From an uncultured Clostridia bacterium (lineage in GTDB: Bacteria > Bacillota > Clostridia > Christensenellales > Borkfalkiaceae): 49,661 bases of DNA. Below the pieces are notes generated by a model. It ran no database searches. It had not been told where the DNA came from and worked only from the letters and a program-made list of their open reading frames with translations. Made by a program: the position numbers and the translations under genes. Below, piece by piece: positions 41,911-49,661 of this stretch (positions are counted from its first letter, which is position 1; every line of letters begins with the position of its first letter). The stretch is from the NCBI GenBank assembly GCA_947627565.1, contig CANQWO010000012.1:1-49661 (forward strand), written 5' to 3'.

Positions 41911-42054
41911 TTCCGACGGTCTGAAAATACAATGCGCGCACGCAACCGCGCACGCGCAAAGGGTAAACCGGGGTACATGACGACTTTTGGGGAAAGACAA
42001 ACTATGATTTCCGATTTACCGCCTACGGATATGGAGGTCCGTAAGCATGCCTCT

Positions 42055-42083
42055 ATTATAATCGCATAATGTACGATTGTCAA
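42055..42083 (-). promoter_or_regulatory. perfect leftward sigma-A promoter overlapped by operators
   Basis: Minus strand TTGACA (42083-42078), 17 bp, TATAAT (42060-42055). The 17-bp spacer is exactly operator 1 (42061-42077). No gene lies downstream before the pckG terminator, so the transcript would be a short RNA of 150-190 nt. Confidence 0.82.
42061..42077. promoter_or_regulatory. operator 1
   Basis: ATCGCATAATGTACGAT, an imperfect 17-bp palindrome filling the -35/-10 spacer. Consensus with operator 2 is ATCGYATAWTGTRCGAT. The likely ligand is the small HTH protein encoded at 42143. Confidence 0.75.
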
Positions 42084-42090
42084 GCAAAAA

Positions 42091-42107
42091 ATCGTATATT
42101 GTGCGAT
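42091..42107. promoter_or_regulatory. operator 2
   Basis: ATCGTATATTGTGCGAT, 30 bp centre to centre from operator 1 (about three helical turns), so two dimers would sit on one DNA face. It lies 36 bp before the HTH start codon. Confidence 0.75.
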
Positions 42108-42142
42108 ATTTTTTTTGGGAATTTTTCAAGGGGGGAATTACG

Positions 42143-42355
42143 ATGGAACTTCCGGACATCCAGCGGAGGCTGAGGGAGAGCATTTTGCGCAGCGGGATCC
42201 CGCAGAAGGAGATCGCGAAGGCCGTCGGCGTGTCGGCGCAGACGGTCTCGAAATACATGAAGAAGGACGTCTTTCCCGCGCTCGATACCTTCGCAAAACT
42301 GTGCGCTTTTTTGGACGTGCGGTCGGACTACATCCTCGGGATCTCCGATTATTAA
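42143..42355 (+). CDS. small XRE-family helix-turn-helix repressor
   Basis: A 70-residue protein that is little more than one Cro/CI HTH: RRLRESILRSGIPQKEIAKAVGVSAQTVSKYMKKDVFPALDTFAKLCAFLDVRSDYILG. The recognition helix region is VSAQTVSKYMK (about 30-40). A strong site (AAGGGGGGAA) precedes 42143. Two palindromic operators lie just upstream and overlap a divergent promoter, so it is very probably autoregulating and controls the leftward transcript. Its own -35/-10 are not clear; the region between operator 2 and the gene is T-rich. Confidence 0.85.
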   Translation: MELPDIQRRLRESILRSGIPQKEIAKAVGVSAQTVSKYMKKDVFPALDTFAKLCAFLDVRSDYILGISDY

Positions 42356-42413
42356 GCCGGGCCTTGAAAATCGGGCGAAATTCCCGTGGAAAAAGGACGA
42401 CATTCCCGCGCAC

Positions 42414-42425
42414 ATGTGATATAAT
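42414..42425 (+). promoter_or_regulatory. extended -10 promoter of hppA
   Basis: TG-A-TATAAT (TATAAT 42420-42425, TG at 42417-42418) without a good -35; start about 28 nt before the ATG. Confidence 0.6.
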
Positions 42426-42459
42426 GGAAATTGATTCCCAATGTTCAAAGGAGCAAACC

Positions 42460-44733
42460 ATGAATCTCTTTCTCGATGCGGCTCCCGCTTTCGCGCGCAG
42501 CGCGCTCACGCTCAATCTCCTCACGATCATCGTCATGTTCGCGGTCGTTTTGGGGCTTGGGGCCGCCGCGCTCAACTTCTGTCTCACGAAGAAGCTCAAA
42601 GAGGGGAACGAACGCATGCAGCACATCGCGGCCAAGATCCGCGAGGGGGCAAACGCATTCATCTTCTACGAATATAAGATCGTCGCCGTGATCGGGCTCG
42701 CCGTTGCGGTGCTTCTCGCCGTCCTCATCGCATGGGAGGCGGGCGTCGCGTTCCTCATCGGAGCCGTGATGTCGGCGACGGCGGGCTTCATCGGCATGAA
42801 GATCGCAACTTACGCCAATGTCCGCGTCACCAATGCCGCCAACGAGACGCGAAACATCGGCAAGACGCTGAAAGTTGCCTTCCGCGGCGGCTCGGTGATG
42901 GGCCTCTGCGTGGCGGGCTTCGCACTCCTCGGCGCGATCATCGTCTACTGCCTCTTTGGTTGGGCGGGCGGCATGCTCACGCTCACCGAGGCGGGGGAGA
43001 TCGCCGAGCACGTCAACCCCATCACGGGGCAGGCCTACAACCTCTCCATCATCCTCTCGGGCTACGCGCTCGGCTGTTCCATCATCGCCCTCTTCAACCG
43101 CGTCGGCGGCGGGATCTACACCAAGGCCGCGGACATGGGTGCCGATCTCGTCGGCAAGACGGAGGCGCACATCCCCGAAGACGACCCCCGCAATCCCGCC
43201 ACCATCGCCGATAACGTGGGCGACAACGTGGGCGACGTCGCGGGGCTTGGGGCCGACCTCCTCGAGAGCTATGTGGGGTCCATCATGGCGACGGTCATCC
43301 TCGCCCTCGAACTCTTCAACAATACCGCGCTCGCGAGCGTGAGCATCGGCGTCTCGCTGCTGCAAAAGATGGTCCTGTTCCCGCTCATCTTCGCGGGGAT
43401 CGGGCTCATCGGGTGCGTCATCGGCATCGCCTATCCGCTCGTAAAACCCAAGCTCTCGGACGATCCGCATATGGAACTCAATCTCGCGACGTGGATCTCC
43501 GCGGGCGTGACCGTCATCGGCGGCGTCGTGCTGGCCCTGCTCCTGTTTTCGGGGGAGCGCGCGGAGGCCCTGAAGGCGGCCAAACTCAATTTGGGGCCCG
43601 TCTCGCCGTGGGTTGCGGCGACCGTCGGCATCGTCGCGGGCATCGTCATCGGCATCATCTCGGAATATTATACGAGCTACGACCATAAGCCGACGAAGAG
43701 CATCGCGCACGCGAGCAAGGAGGGCGCGGCGCTCACCATCACGCAGGGCATGGCGACGGGCATGATCTCGACCATGCTCCCCGTCGTCGTCTTGGGCGTC
43801 GCCATCTTTTCGTGCTACGCGATCGGCGGCATGTACGGCGTCGGCTGCGGCGCGATGGGCATGCTCTCCTTCGTCGCGGCGACGGTCTCCGTCGATACAT
43901 ACGGCCCCATCTCCGACAACGCGGGCGGCATCGCCGAGATGAGCAAGCTCGACGAAGAGGTGCGCGCCATCACCGATAAGCTCGATTCCGTCGGCAATAC
44001 GACGGCCGCCATCGGCAAGGGATTTGCGATCGGGAGCGCCGCACTGGCCACCATGTCCATGATGTCGAGTTACCTTTACGCCGCGGCCGACCAATTCTTC
44101 CGCGACGGCATCCTGCAACTCAACATCATCCGCGGCGACATCATCGTCGGCGCGATCGTCGGGGCCGCCATTCCCTTCCTGTTCTCCGGCATGCTGATCA
44201 ACGCCGTCGCCAAGGCGGCGAGAAAGATGGTCGACGAGGTGCGCCGTCAGTTCCGCGAGAACCCCAAGATCCTGTCGGGCGAAGAGGACCCCGATTCGAC
44301 GAAGTGCGTCACCATCTCCTCGCAGGGCGCCTTAAAGCAGATGATCGTGCCCTCCGTCATCGCCATCGCCATTCCCGTCGTGTGCGGATTCGTCTTCGGC
44401 GCGGGATTTGTCGGCGGCATCCTGATCGGCGCCACGCTCTCCGCGATCATGCTCGCGATCTATACGGGCAACGCGGGCGGCGCGTGGGACAACGCCAAGA
44501 AGTTCATCGAGACGGGCGGCGTCGACGGCGTCAAGAAGGGGGACGAGGGCTACGACGCCATTCACGATGCGGCCGTGGTCGGCGATACCGTGGGCGACCC
44601 GCTGAAGGATACGGTCGGGCCCTCCCTCGATATTCTCATCAAGATCATGTCGACCATTTCGCTCGTCTGCGTGGTGGTGTTCGAGAACTTCAACCTCCTG
44701 CGCCTCTGCGGCCTCGAGGGGTTGTTCGCCTGA
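42460..44733 (+). CDS. hppA: membrane-bound pyrophosphatase, K+-dependent ion pump
   Basis: A 757-residue integral membrane PPase that couples PPi hydrolysis to H+ and/or Na+ export. Substrate-site motifs are intact: ADMGADLVGKTEAHIPEDDPRNPATIADNVGDNVGDVAG and, near the end, GGAWDNAKKFIE with VVGDTVGDPLKDTVGPSLDILIK. The determinant region reads GNTTAAIGKGFAIGSAALA: Ala followed by Gly three residues later is the K+-dependent signature (K+-independent forms have Lys and Thr). Whether it pumps H+ or Na+ is not settled by these motifs. About 16 helices are expected. The start at 42460 follows AAAGGAG. It lets PPi from biosynthesis energise the membrane, common in anaerobic Clostridia. Confidence 0.96.
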   Translation: MNLFLDAAPAFARSALTLNLLTIIVMFAVVLGLGAAALNFCLTKKLKEGNERMQHIAAKIREGANAFIFYEYKIVAVIGLAVAVLLAVLIAWEAGVAFLIGAVMSATAGFIGMKIATYANVRVTNAANETRNIGKTLKVAFRGGSVMGLCVAGFALLGAIIVYCLFGWAGGMLTLTEAGEIAEHVNPITGQAYNLSIILSGYALGCSIIALFNRVGGGIYTKAADMGADLVGKTEAHIPEDDPRNPATIADNVGDNVGDVAGLGADLLESYVGSIMATVILALELFNNTALASVSIGVSLLQKMVLFPLIFAGIGLIGCVIGIAYPLVKPKLSDDPHMELNLATWISAGVTVIGGVVLALLLFSGERAEALKAAKLNLGPVSPWVAATVGIVAGIVIGIISEYYTSYDHKPTKSIAHASKEGAALTITQGMATGMISTMLPVVVLGVAIFSCYAIGGMYGVGCGAMGMLSFVAATVSVDTYGPISDNAGGIAEMSKLDEEVRAITDKLDSVGNTTAAIGKGFAIGSAALATMSMMSSYLYAAADQFFRDGILQLNIIRGDIIVGAIVGAAIPFLFSGMLINAVAKAARKMVDEVRRQFRENPKILSGEEDPDSTKCVTISSQGALKQMIVPSVIAIAIPVVCGFVFGAGFVGGILIGATLSAIMLAIYTGNAGGAWDNAKKFIETGGVDGVKKGDEGYDAIHDAAVVGDTVGDPLKDTVGPSLDILIKIMSTISLVCVVVFENFNLLRLCGLEGLFA

Positions 44734-44878
44734 GCGATTTTTTGCGGGACGCGCGCTCCGATGGGGGCATGTCCGACCCCCCCCTCGCATTTCTTATGAA
44801 AGCGGGCGAAGGGGACTCTCCGATCCCGCGCCGGGAACGGTTTCAAACAAGGAAAATTTTACCAAGGAGAAAAAATCC
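44734..44878 (+). other. hppA-to-CmpB gap with GGGGGCATGTCCG motif
   Basis: Contains GGGGGCATGTCCG (44763-44775) followed by CGACCCCCCCC, which can fold back on the G-run. No strong U-run follows, so termination is doubtful. AAGGAG precedes the next ATG. Confidence 0.5.
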
Positions 44879-45604
44879 ATGCCCTTTGTCGATTACGTTT
44901 TAGTTGCATTTTTCCTCTTTTTCATCGGCTGTATCATCGGTTGGTGCATCGAAGTGGTCTTCCGCCGCGTCTTTACGGCCAAGAAGTGGATCAACCCGGG
45001 CTTTTTGACGGGCCCGTGGCTCCCGCTCTACGGCTTCGGCGTCGTCGTGCTCTTTTTCCTCTCCATCATCCCTATCAACACGGGCATGGTATGGCTCGAC
45101 GCCGTCATCCTCATTCTCATCATGGGCGTCGCCATGACGGTCATCGAATACATCGCCGGCCTCATTTTCATCAAGGGCATGGGCATCAAACTGTGGGATT
45201 ACTCCAACCGTTGGGGCAACATCCAGGGCATCATTTGCCCGCTCTTCTCCTTTTTATGGCTGCTCGTCGCGGCGCTGTTCTATTTCGTGATCAACGAGCC
45301 GGTCATCCAAGCCGTCGCATGGTTCGTGCACCATATCGAGTTCGCCTTCGTCGTCGGCGTCTTCTTCGGCGTCTTCCTCGTGGACCTGTGCAATTCGCTG
45401 CATCTCTCGGCGAGGATTCGCAAGTTCGCGAAGGAGCACGAGGTCGTCGTCCATTTCGAAAAACTCAAAGAGGAGGTGCGCGGCCGCCTCGAGGAGCACA
45501 AGCAAAAGCCCAGCTTCGTCTTCCCGTTTAAGTCGCTTTCCCAATTTAAGGACGAGCTGGAAGAGCGCATCGAGCAGTTCTCCGCCGAGCACAAAAAGAA
45601 GTAA
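44879..45604 (+). CDS. CmpB-type putative ABC transporter permease (PF06541 family)
   Basis: A 241-residue membrane protein with about five helices in residues 5-180 and a charged, coiled C-terminal tail (about 185-241, EHEVVVHFEKLKEEVRGRL). The family pattern is clear: GCIIGWCIEVVFRR, then WINPGFLTGPWLPLYGFG, KLWDYSNRWGNIQGIICPLFSFLW. The family is annotated as CmpB-like ABC permease, but there is no linked ATPase and the true function is unknown. AAGGAGAAAAAATCC precedes the ATG. It ends at a bidirectional terminator. Confidence 0.85.
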   Translation: MPFVDYVLVAFFLFFIGCIIGWCIEVVFRRVFTAKKWINPGFLTGPWLPLYGFGVVVLFFLSIIPINTGMVWLDAVILILIMGVAMTVIEYIAGLIFIKGMGIKLWDYSNRWGNIQGIICPLFSFLWLLVAALFYFVINEPVIQAVAWFVHHIEFAFVVGVFFGVFLVDLCNSLHLSARIRKFAKEHEVVVHFEKLKEEVRGRLEEHKQKPSFVFPFKSLSQFKDELEERIEQFSAEHKKK

Positions 45605-45621
45605 ACAGACGCAAACGAAAG

Positions 45622-45655
45622 GGGGCATGTCCGAAAGACATGCCCCTGCTTTTTG
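45622..45655. terminator. terminator built on the GGGGGCATGTCCG motif (bidirectional)
   Basis: 10-bp stem GGGGCATGTC/GACATGCCCC (45622-45631 with 45637-45646), loop CGAAA, then TGCTTTTTG. This copy of the 13-mer (45621-45633) has a full inverted partner. Confidence 0.85.
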
Positions 45656-45720
45656 TTTTGACGCGGCGTTTCAAGCCGCACGGTTTTCCCGCTTCGCGCT
45701 TTTTGCGCGCGCCCGCCGCG

Positions 45721-46479
45721 TTACATGACGACGATGTTTCTCGAAGTGAATTGCTCCTTGAGATCGGCGGGGAAGTTGTCGTCGGTGATGAGTACGTCGA
45801 TGTCCTCGAGCCGGGCGAACGTATACGGCATGATCTTCCCGATCTTGGAGCTGTCGAGCATCATATACATCGACTTGGCCTTGCGCCTTGTCATCTTGAG
45901 GAGGTCGGCCTCGACCTGCGAAGCACACGAAAAGCCGTTTTCGGGCGTGAACGCCGAAGCCGAGATGATGGCGAGCTCGAAATTGGTATTGTCGAAATAC
46001 GATTTCGCCACGGGAGAAGCCGTCGAAAGATTGTCCTTCATGACCTGCCCGCCGAGCACGGTCAGATGCACGTTCTTTTTCTGCGCGAGCTCGATGGCGA
46101 CGGCCAGCCCGTTGGTGAAGATGTGGACGTCGATATCGGGCAGTTCTTTGGCCAAATACATGGCCGTCGTGCCGCCGTCGATGAAGAGCGACGTGTTCTC
46201 GTCGACGAGCCGCGCGGCCTTCTGCGCGATCTTGATCTTTTCGTCGGTGTGGATGGCCGTCTTCTTGGTGTAGGGCTCGCCGGAGACCTTCTGCACTTCT
46301 TTTACGGACATCGCGCCGCCGCGCACGCGGATGATGCGTCCCTCCTGTTCGAGTTGAAAGAGGTCGCGCCGCAGCGTCATTTGCGAGACATGGGGGAAGT
46401 AGTCGTCGAGTTCCTCCAGCTTTAATTTACCACGTTTATCGAGGAGTTCTGCAATTTCTTCAACACGGTCACGTTTCAT
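45721..46479 (-). CDS. DeoR-family transcriptional regulator
   Basis: A 252-residue regulator. The N-terminal winged HTH (about 1-57) has the DeoR box: LDDYFPHVSQMTLRRDLFQLEQEGRIIRVRGGAM. The C-terminal sugar-phosphate sensor domain has IDGGTTAMYLAKELP, FTNGLAVAIELA and VLGGQVMKD. Members respond to phosphorylated sugars or derivatives and usually regulate a neighbouring sugar operon; none is adjacent here, so the target is elsewhere. It is leftward, against most neighbours, and starts after GGGAGG. Its own promoter is at 46509-46537. Normal length. Confidence 0.92.
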   Translation of the reverse strand: MKRDRVEEIAELLDKRGKLKLEELDDYFPHVSQMTLRRDLFQLEQEGRIIRVRGGAMSVKEVQKVSGEPYTKKTAIHTDEKIKIAQKAARLVDENTSLFIDGGTTAMYLAKELPDIDVHIFTNGLAVAIELAQKKNVHLTVLGGQVMKDNLSTASPVAKSYFDNTNFELAIISASAFTPENGFSCASQVEADLLKMTRRKAKSMYMMLDSSKIGKIMPYTFARLEDIDVLITDDNFPADLKEQFTSRNIVVM

Positions 46480-46508
46480 TCAAAAGCCTCCCAGTTGCTT
46501 TTTGTAAT

Positions 46509-46537
46509 ATTCTAACACACGGCTCGGAAATTGGCAA
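46509..46537 (-). promoter_or_regulatory. sigma-A promoter of the DeoR gene
   Basis: Minus strand TTGCCA (46537-46532), 17 bp, TAGAAT (46514-46509). Confidence 0.72.
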
Positions 46538-46836
46538 GCATTTTTCACATAATTTTTCAAACAATTTCGGAAAATTTTTGTAAGTTTTGTTATTTACGAT
46601 GACTGTGACAAATTTTAACGAAAATATTTATCACAAACGCGGTATTCTGTGTCCGCGGCGGCAATGAAATCCGCGCGCGAAAACCGTAGCGGCAAGGAAA
46701 ATTCCCGTAAAAAGCGCAGCAGTATGGAAAATTTCCATAAAGGTCGCGGGAACATGCAAAATCCGCGGGAGGGGCGGGAATATTCTCGCGGTGGCGCGCG
46801 TCGGCGAATAAAATTTTTCGGGTGCGCACAAAACGG
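46538..46836. other. spacer without a supportable gene
   Basis: About 300 bp, AT-rich for the first 90 bp then GC-richer. It contains short inverted repeats such as ATGGAAAATTTCCAT (46722-46736) and GGAAAATTCCC. Open frames exist on both strands but lack ribosome-binding sites and family-like sequence. Confidence 0.5.
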
Positions 46837-46865
46837 TTGCCTTTTTTTGCTTCCGATGGTAAAAT
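46837..46865 (+). promoter_or_regulatory. sigma-A promoter of the HTH-like gene-cysE-cysS operon (leaderless configuration)
   Basis: TTGCCT (46837-46842), 17 bp, TAAAAT (46860-46865). The first codon at 46873 lies 7 bp past the -10, at the expected start of transcription. Confidence 0.72.
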
Positions 46866-46872
46866 AGGCACT

Positions 46873-47502
46873 ATGGAACAGCCTGCCTATCTTCGGGCGC
46901 TCGACGAGCATTTTTGCGCCCGCTATTCCGATTATGTCAAGATCAGCGCGATCGAGGGGTACGTCATGCCCGAGGTCCTCTATGTCGCGCAAGACGGCAA
47001 TATCGCCCGCCGGGATTCCTCCTGCATGCGGCTCGACCGCCAACAGGACGCGGAACTTCTGCTCGCGCGGTTCAAGGAGGGCCTGACGGACACCGAATTT
47101 GCGTTTTCCTTTCGGTTTCCGACCGTAAAACAGCGGTTTCACGCCTTTTTTCACCCAAAGGAGAACACGTTTGCCCGCACGCTGCCCCGTGCGCTCGCCC
47201 ATTGCGGCGAGACGACGGCGTCCGCAGGCGCAAAACTTTCGATCGAACCGCGGTTTTGGGAGCGGATCGTAAAGGGGAAGCTGCTGCCCGAAAAGTGCAC
47301 CGTGCTCGCGCTGGCGCTCGTCTGCCATATGCAGCTCGAGGACGTTCTGGAACTTCTCGGCGTGAGCGGGTTTACGATGGATCCCGCCAACGTGCGCGAC
47401 GTCGTTGTCGACTATCTGATCGTTCAGAAGATCTACAATCCCGTGATGCGCGACGACTGTCTGCGGGAATACCGCATCACCAGCCTGCCCATCGCGGAGT
47501 GA
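46873..47502 (+). CDS. conserved protein with C-terminal HTH-like domain
   Basis: A 209-residue protein. The N-terminal 110 residues are unrecognised. The C-terminal part (about 125-205) has the pattern FWERIVKGKLLPEKCTVLALALVCHMQLEDVLELLGVSGF ... VVDYLIVQKIYN, the XRE-like helical domain that ends many otherwise unrelated clostridial proteins (its usual form has KST(V/A)LALALAL..LDE...LL..AGY). The start at 46873 has no ribosome-binding site and coincides with the predicted transcription start. A 42-bp gap without promoter links it to cysE and cysS. A regulatory role in cysteine supply is possible, but only context suggests it. Confidence 0.65.
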   Translation: MEQPAYLRALDEHFCARYSDYVKISAIEGYVMPEVLYVAQDGNIARRDSSCMRLDRQQDAELLLARFKEGLTDTEFAFSFRFPTVKQRFHAFFHPKENTFARTLPRALAHCGETTASAGAKLSIEPRFWERIVKGKLLPEKCTVLALALVCHMQLEDVLELLGVSGFTMDPANVRDVVVDYLIVQKIYNPVMRDDCLREYRITSLPIAE

Positions 47503-47544
47503 GCCCGGCGTCGGCGCCGCGCATACGATAGAGGGGAGGGCCTC

Positions 47545-48196
47545 ATGTTCAGAGCATTACGGGCGGATATCGACGCGGCCATGAAAAACGACCCTGCGGC
47601 GAGGAGCAGGGCGGAAGTCTGGCTCGCCTATCCGGGCGTGCGCGCGCTCATTTGGCACCGCCGCGCCGCATTTTTTTACCGCCATCGCATGAAACTGCTC
47701 GCGCGGCTCCTCTCGGAGCACGCAAAGCGGAAGACGGGGATCGAGATCCATCCCGCGGCCAAGATCGCGCCCGGCGTGTTCATCGACCACGGGGCGGGCG
47801 TCGTCATCGGCGAGACGGCCGAAGTCGAAGAGGGCGTCGTCATCTATCAGGGCGTCACGCTCGGCGGCACGGGCAAGGAAAAGGGCAAGCGGCACCCGAC
47901 CGTTTGTAAAAACGCCGTCATCTCCTGCGGCGCCAAGGTGCTCGGGGGATTCACGGTCGGCGAGGGCGCGCGCATCGGCGCAGGCGCCGTCGTGCTTCGG
48001 GAAGTCCCGCCGTATGCCACCGTCGTCGGCGTCCCCGGGCGCGTGGTGCGCATCCGCGGCGAGAAGACGCAAGACCTCATCCCCGAGAAGGAGGACCCCG
48101 TGTTAAAGGAGCTCTGCGCGCTGCGCGAGCGCGTTTTCGCGGTGGAGGAAATGTTACAGGAGACGCAAAACGGCCATACCATGTCCGAGGTAAAGC

Positions 48197-48210
<14 letters not shown>
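47545..48210 (+). CDS. cysE: serine O-acetyltransferase
   Basis: A 221-residue SAT (EC 2.3.1.30), which makes O-acetylserine for cysteine synthesis. The N-terminal helical part (DIDAAMKNDPAARSRAEVWLAYPG, WHRRAAFFYRH) is followed by the left-handed beta-helix of hexapeptide repeats (KIAPGVFIDHGAGVVIGETAEVEEGVVIYQGVTLGGTG, RHPTV). The catalytic His and Asp lie in IDHGAG. A longer-than-usual helical tail (about 185-221) follows. Its last 14 bp overlap cysS, the common cysE-cysS order in Firmicutes. GAGGGGAGG precedes the ATG. No T-box leader is seen upstream. Confidence 0.95.
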
Positions 48211-49582
<1,372 letters not shown>

Positions 49583-49656
49583 GAAGTTCACGAAATTCTT
49601 TATATAGAAGCTCCCTGCGGGAGGCATATCAAGGGCAAAGAATTTCCGTGAGGGGT
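49583..49656. repeat. dispersed hairpin element, copy 2
   Basis: Outer arms TTCACGAAATTCTTT (49587-49601) and AAAGAATTTCCGTGAG (49637-49652) are complementary with one bulge. An inner stem CTCCC/GGGAG (49611-49623) caps it. The flanks (GAAG..., AAGGGCA, then GGGGT) match copy 1 at 18308-18372. It lies right behind the cysS stop; the window ends 5 bp later. Confidence 0.8.
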
Positions 49657-49661
49657 TAAGA

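Noticed and set aside
42016..42046. Ten-codon peptide downstream of the leftward promoter
   Set aside because: Its purine run is too close to the ATG and the peptide has no recognisable leader-peptide feature; a non-coding RNA is the simpler reading.
46649..46867. Arg/Lys-rich plus-strand frame before the HTH-like gene
   Set aside because: No translation signal. The -35/-10 of the following gene lie inside it, and the sequence contains short palindromes rather than domain features.
47503..47544. T-box riboswitch ahead of cysE-cysS
   Set aside because: Only 42 bp are available and no T-box sequence or specifier stem is visible; the operon promoter is further upstream and leaderless.

Overview
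This window looks like the replication-origin neighbourhood of a Gram-positive anaerobe of the class Clostridia, from a high-GC lineage. The evidence is a Bacillus/Clostridium-type origin gene set (dnaN, rpmH, rnpA, yidD, yidC, jag, rsmG, parA, parB), two canonical parS sites, a YyaC spore-protease homologue, CvpA, a GTP-type PEP carboxykinase, a K+-dependent membrane pyrophosphatase, and textbook sigma-A promoters with 16-18 bp spacers. Several uncharacterised proteins resemble families I associate with uncultured gut Christensenellales (Borkfalkiaceae-like). That assignment is an inference, not something proved here.

Layout. 0-1.7 kb: the 5' end of a leftward 16S rRNA gene with its promoter, a small membrane-protein gene, and a promoter-driven structured non-coding RNA on the minus strand. 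1.7-10.3 kb: a carbohydrate module made of a cytoplasmic GH43 arabinanase-like enzyme, a membrane-bound XRE regulator, and an ABC importer (a 986-aa solute-binding lipoprotein and two permeases, with no ATPase). 10.5-16.2 kb: ftsH-parA-parB and a DUF2156-GNAT fusion, all leftward. 16.3-18.3 kb: parS sites, cvpA, yyaC and a small conserved gene. 18.3-19.0 kb: a repeat-rich spacer. 19-23.5 kb: leftward dnaN-rpmH-rnpA-yidD-yidC-jag. 23.5-23.9 kb: predicted oriC. 23.9-25.0 kb: rsmG and a SLOG-family gene, rightward. 25.2-37.2 kb: three large surface lipoproteins and a pair of tandem paralogues. 37.6-49.6 kb: two lineage-type unknowns, pckG, a small autoregulated HTH gene, hppA, a CmpB-like membrane protein, a DeoR regulator, and an operon of an HTH-like gene with cysE and cysS.

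Genes mostly point left on the left of 23.6 kb and right on the right of it, as expected for bidirectional replication from an origin there. The origin itself is unusual. dnaA is absent from the window, dnaN sits on the left arm ahead of rpmH, and a DnaA-trio unwinding element with tandem DnaA-box-like sites lies inside the dnaN leader.

Most notable points: the dnaA-less oriC; a ParA whose P-loop carries R11 and E12, the second at the Soj G12 position; a roughly 210-nt folded RNA at 1.1-1.3 kb; two genes whose promoters leave no room for a ribosome-binding site (rsmG and the gene at 46873); a two-operator promoter whose spacer is itself an operator; dispersed hairpin elements with compensatory changes; and a lipoprotein joining six zinc-ribbon-like repeats to a TlpA-type thioredoxin domain.
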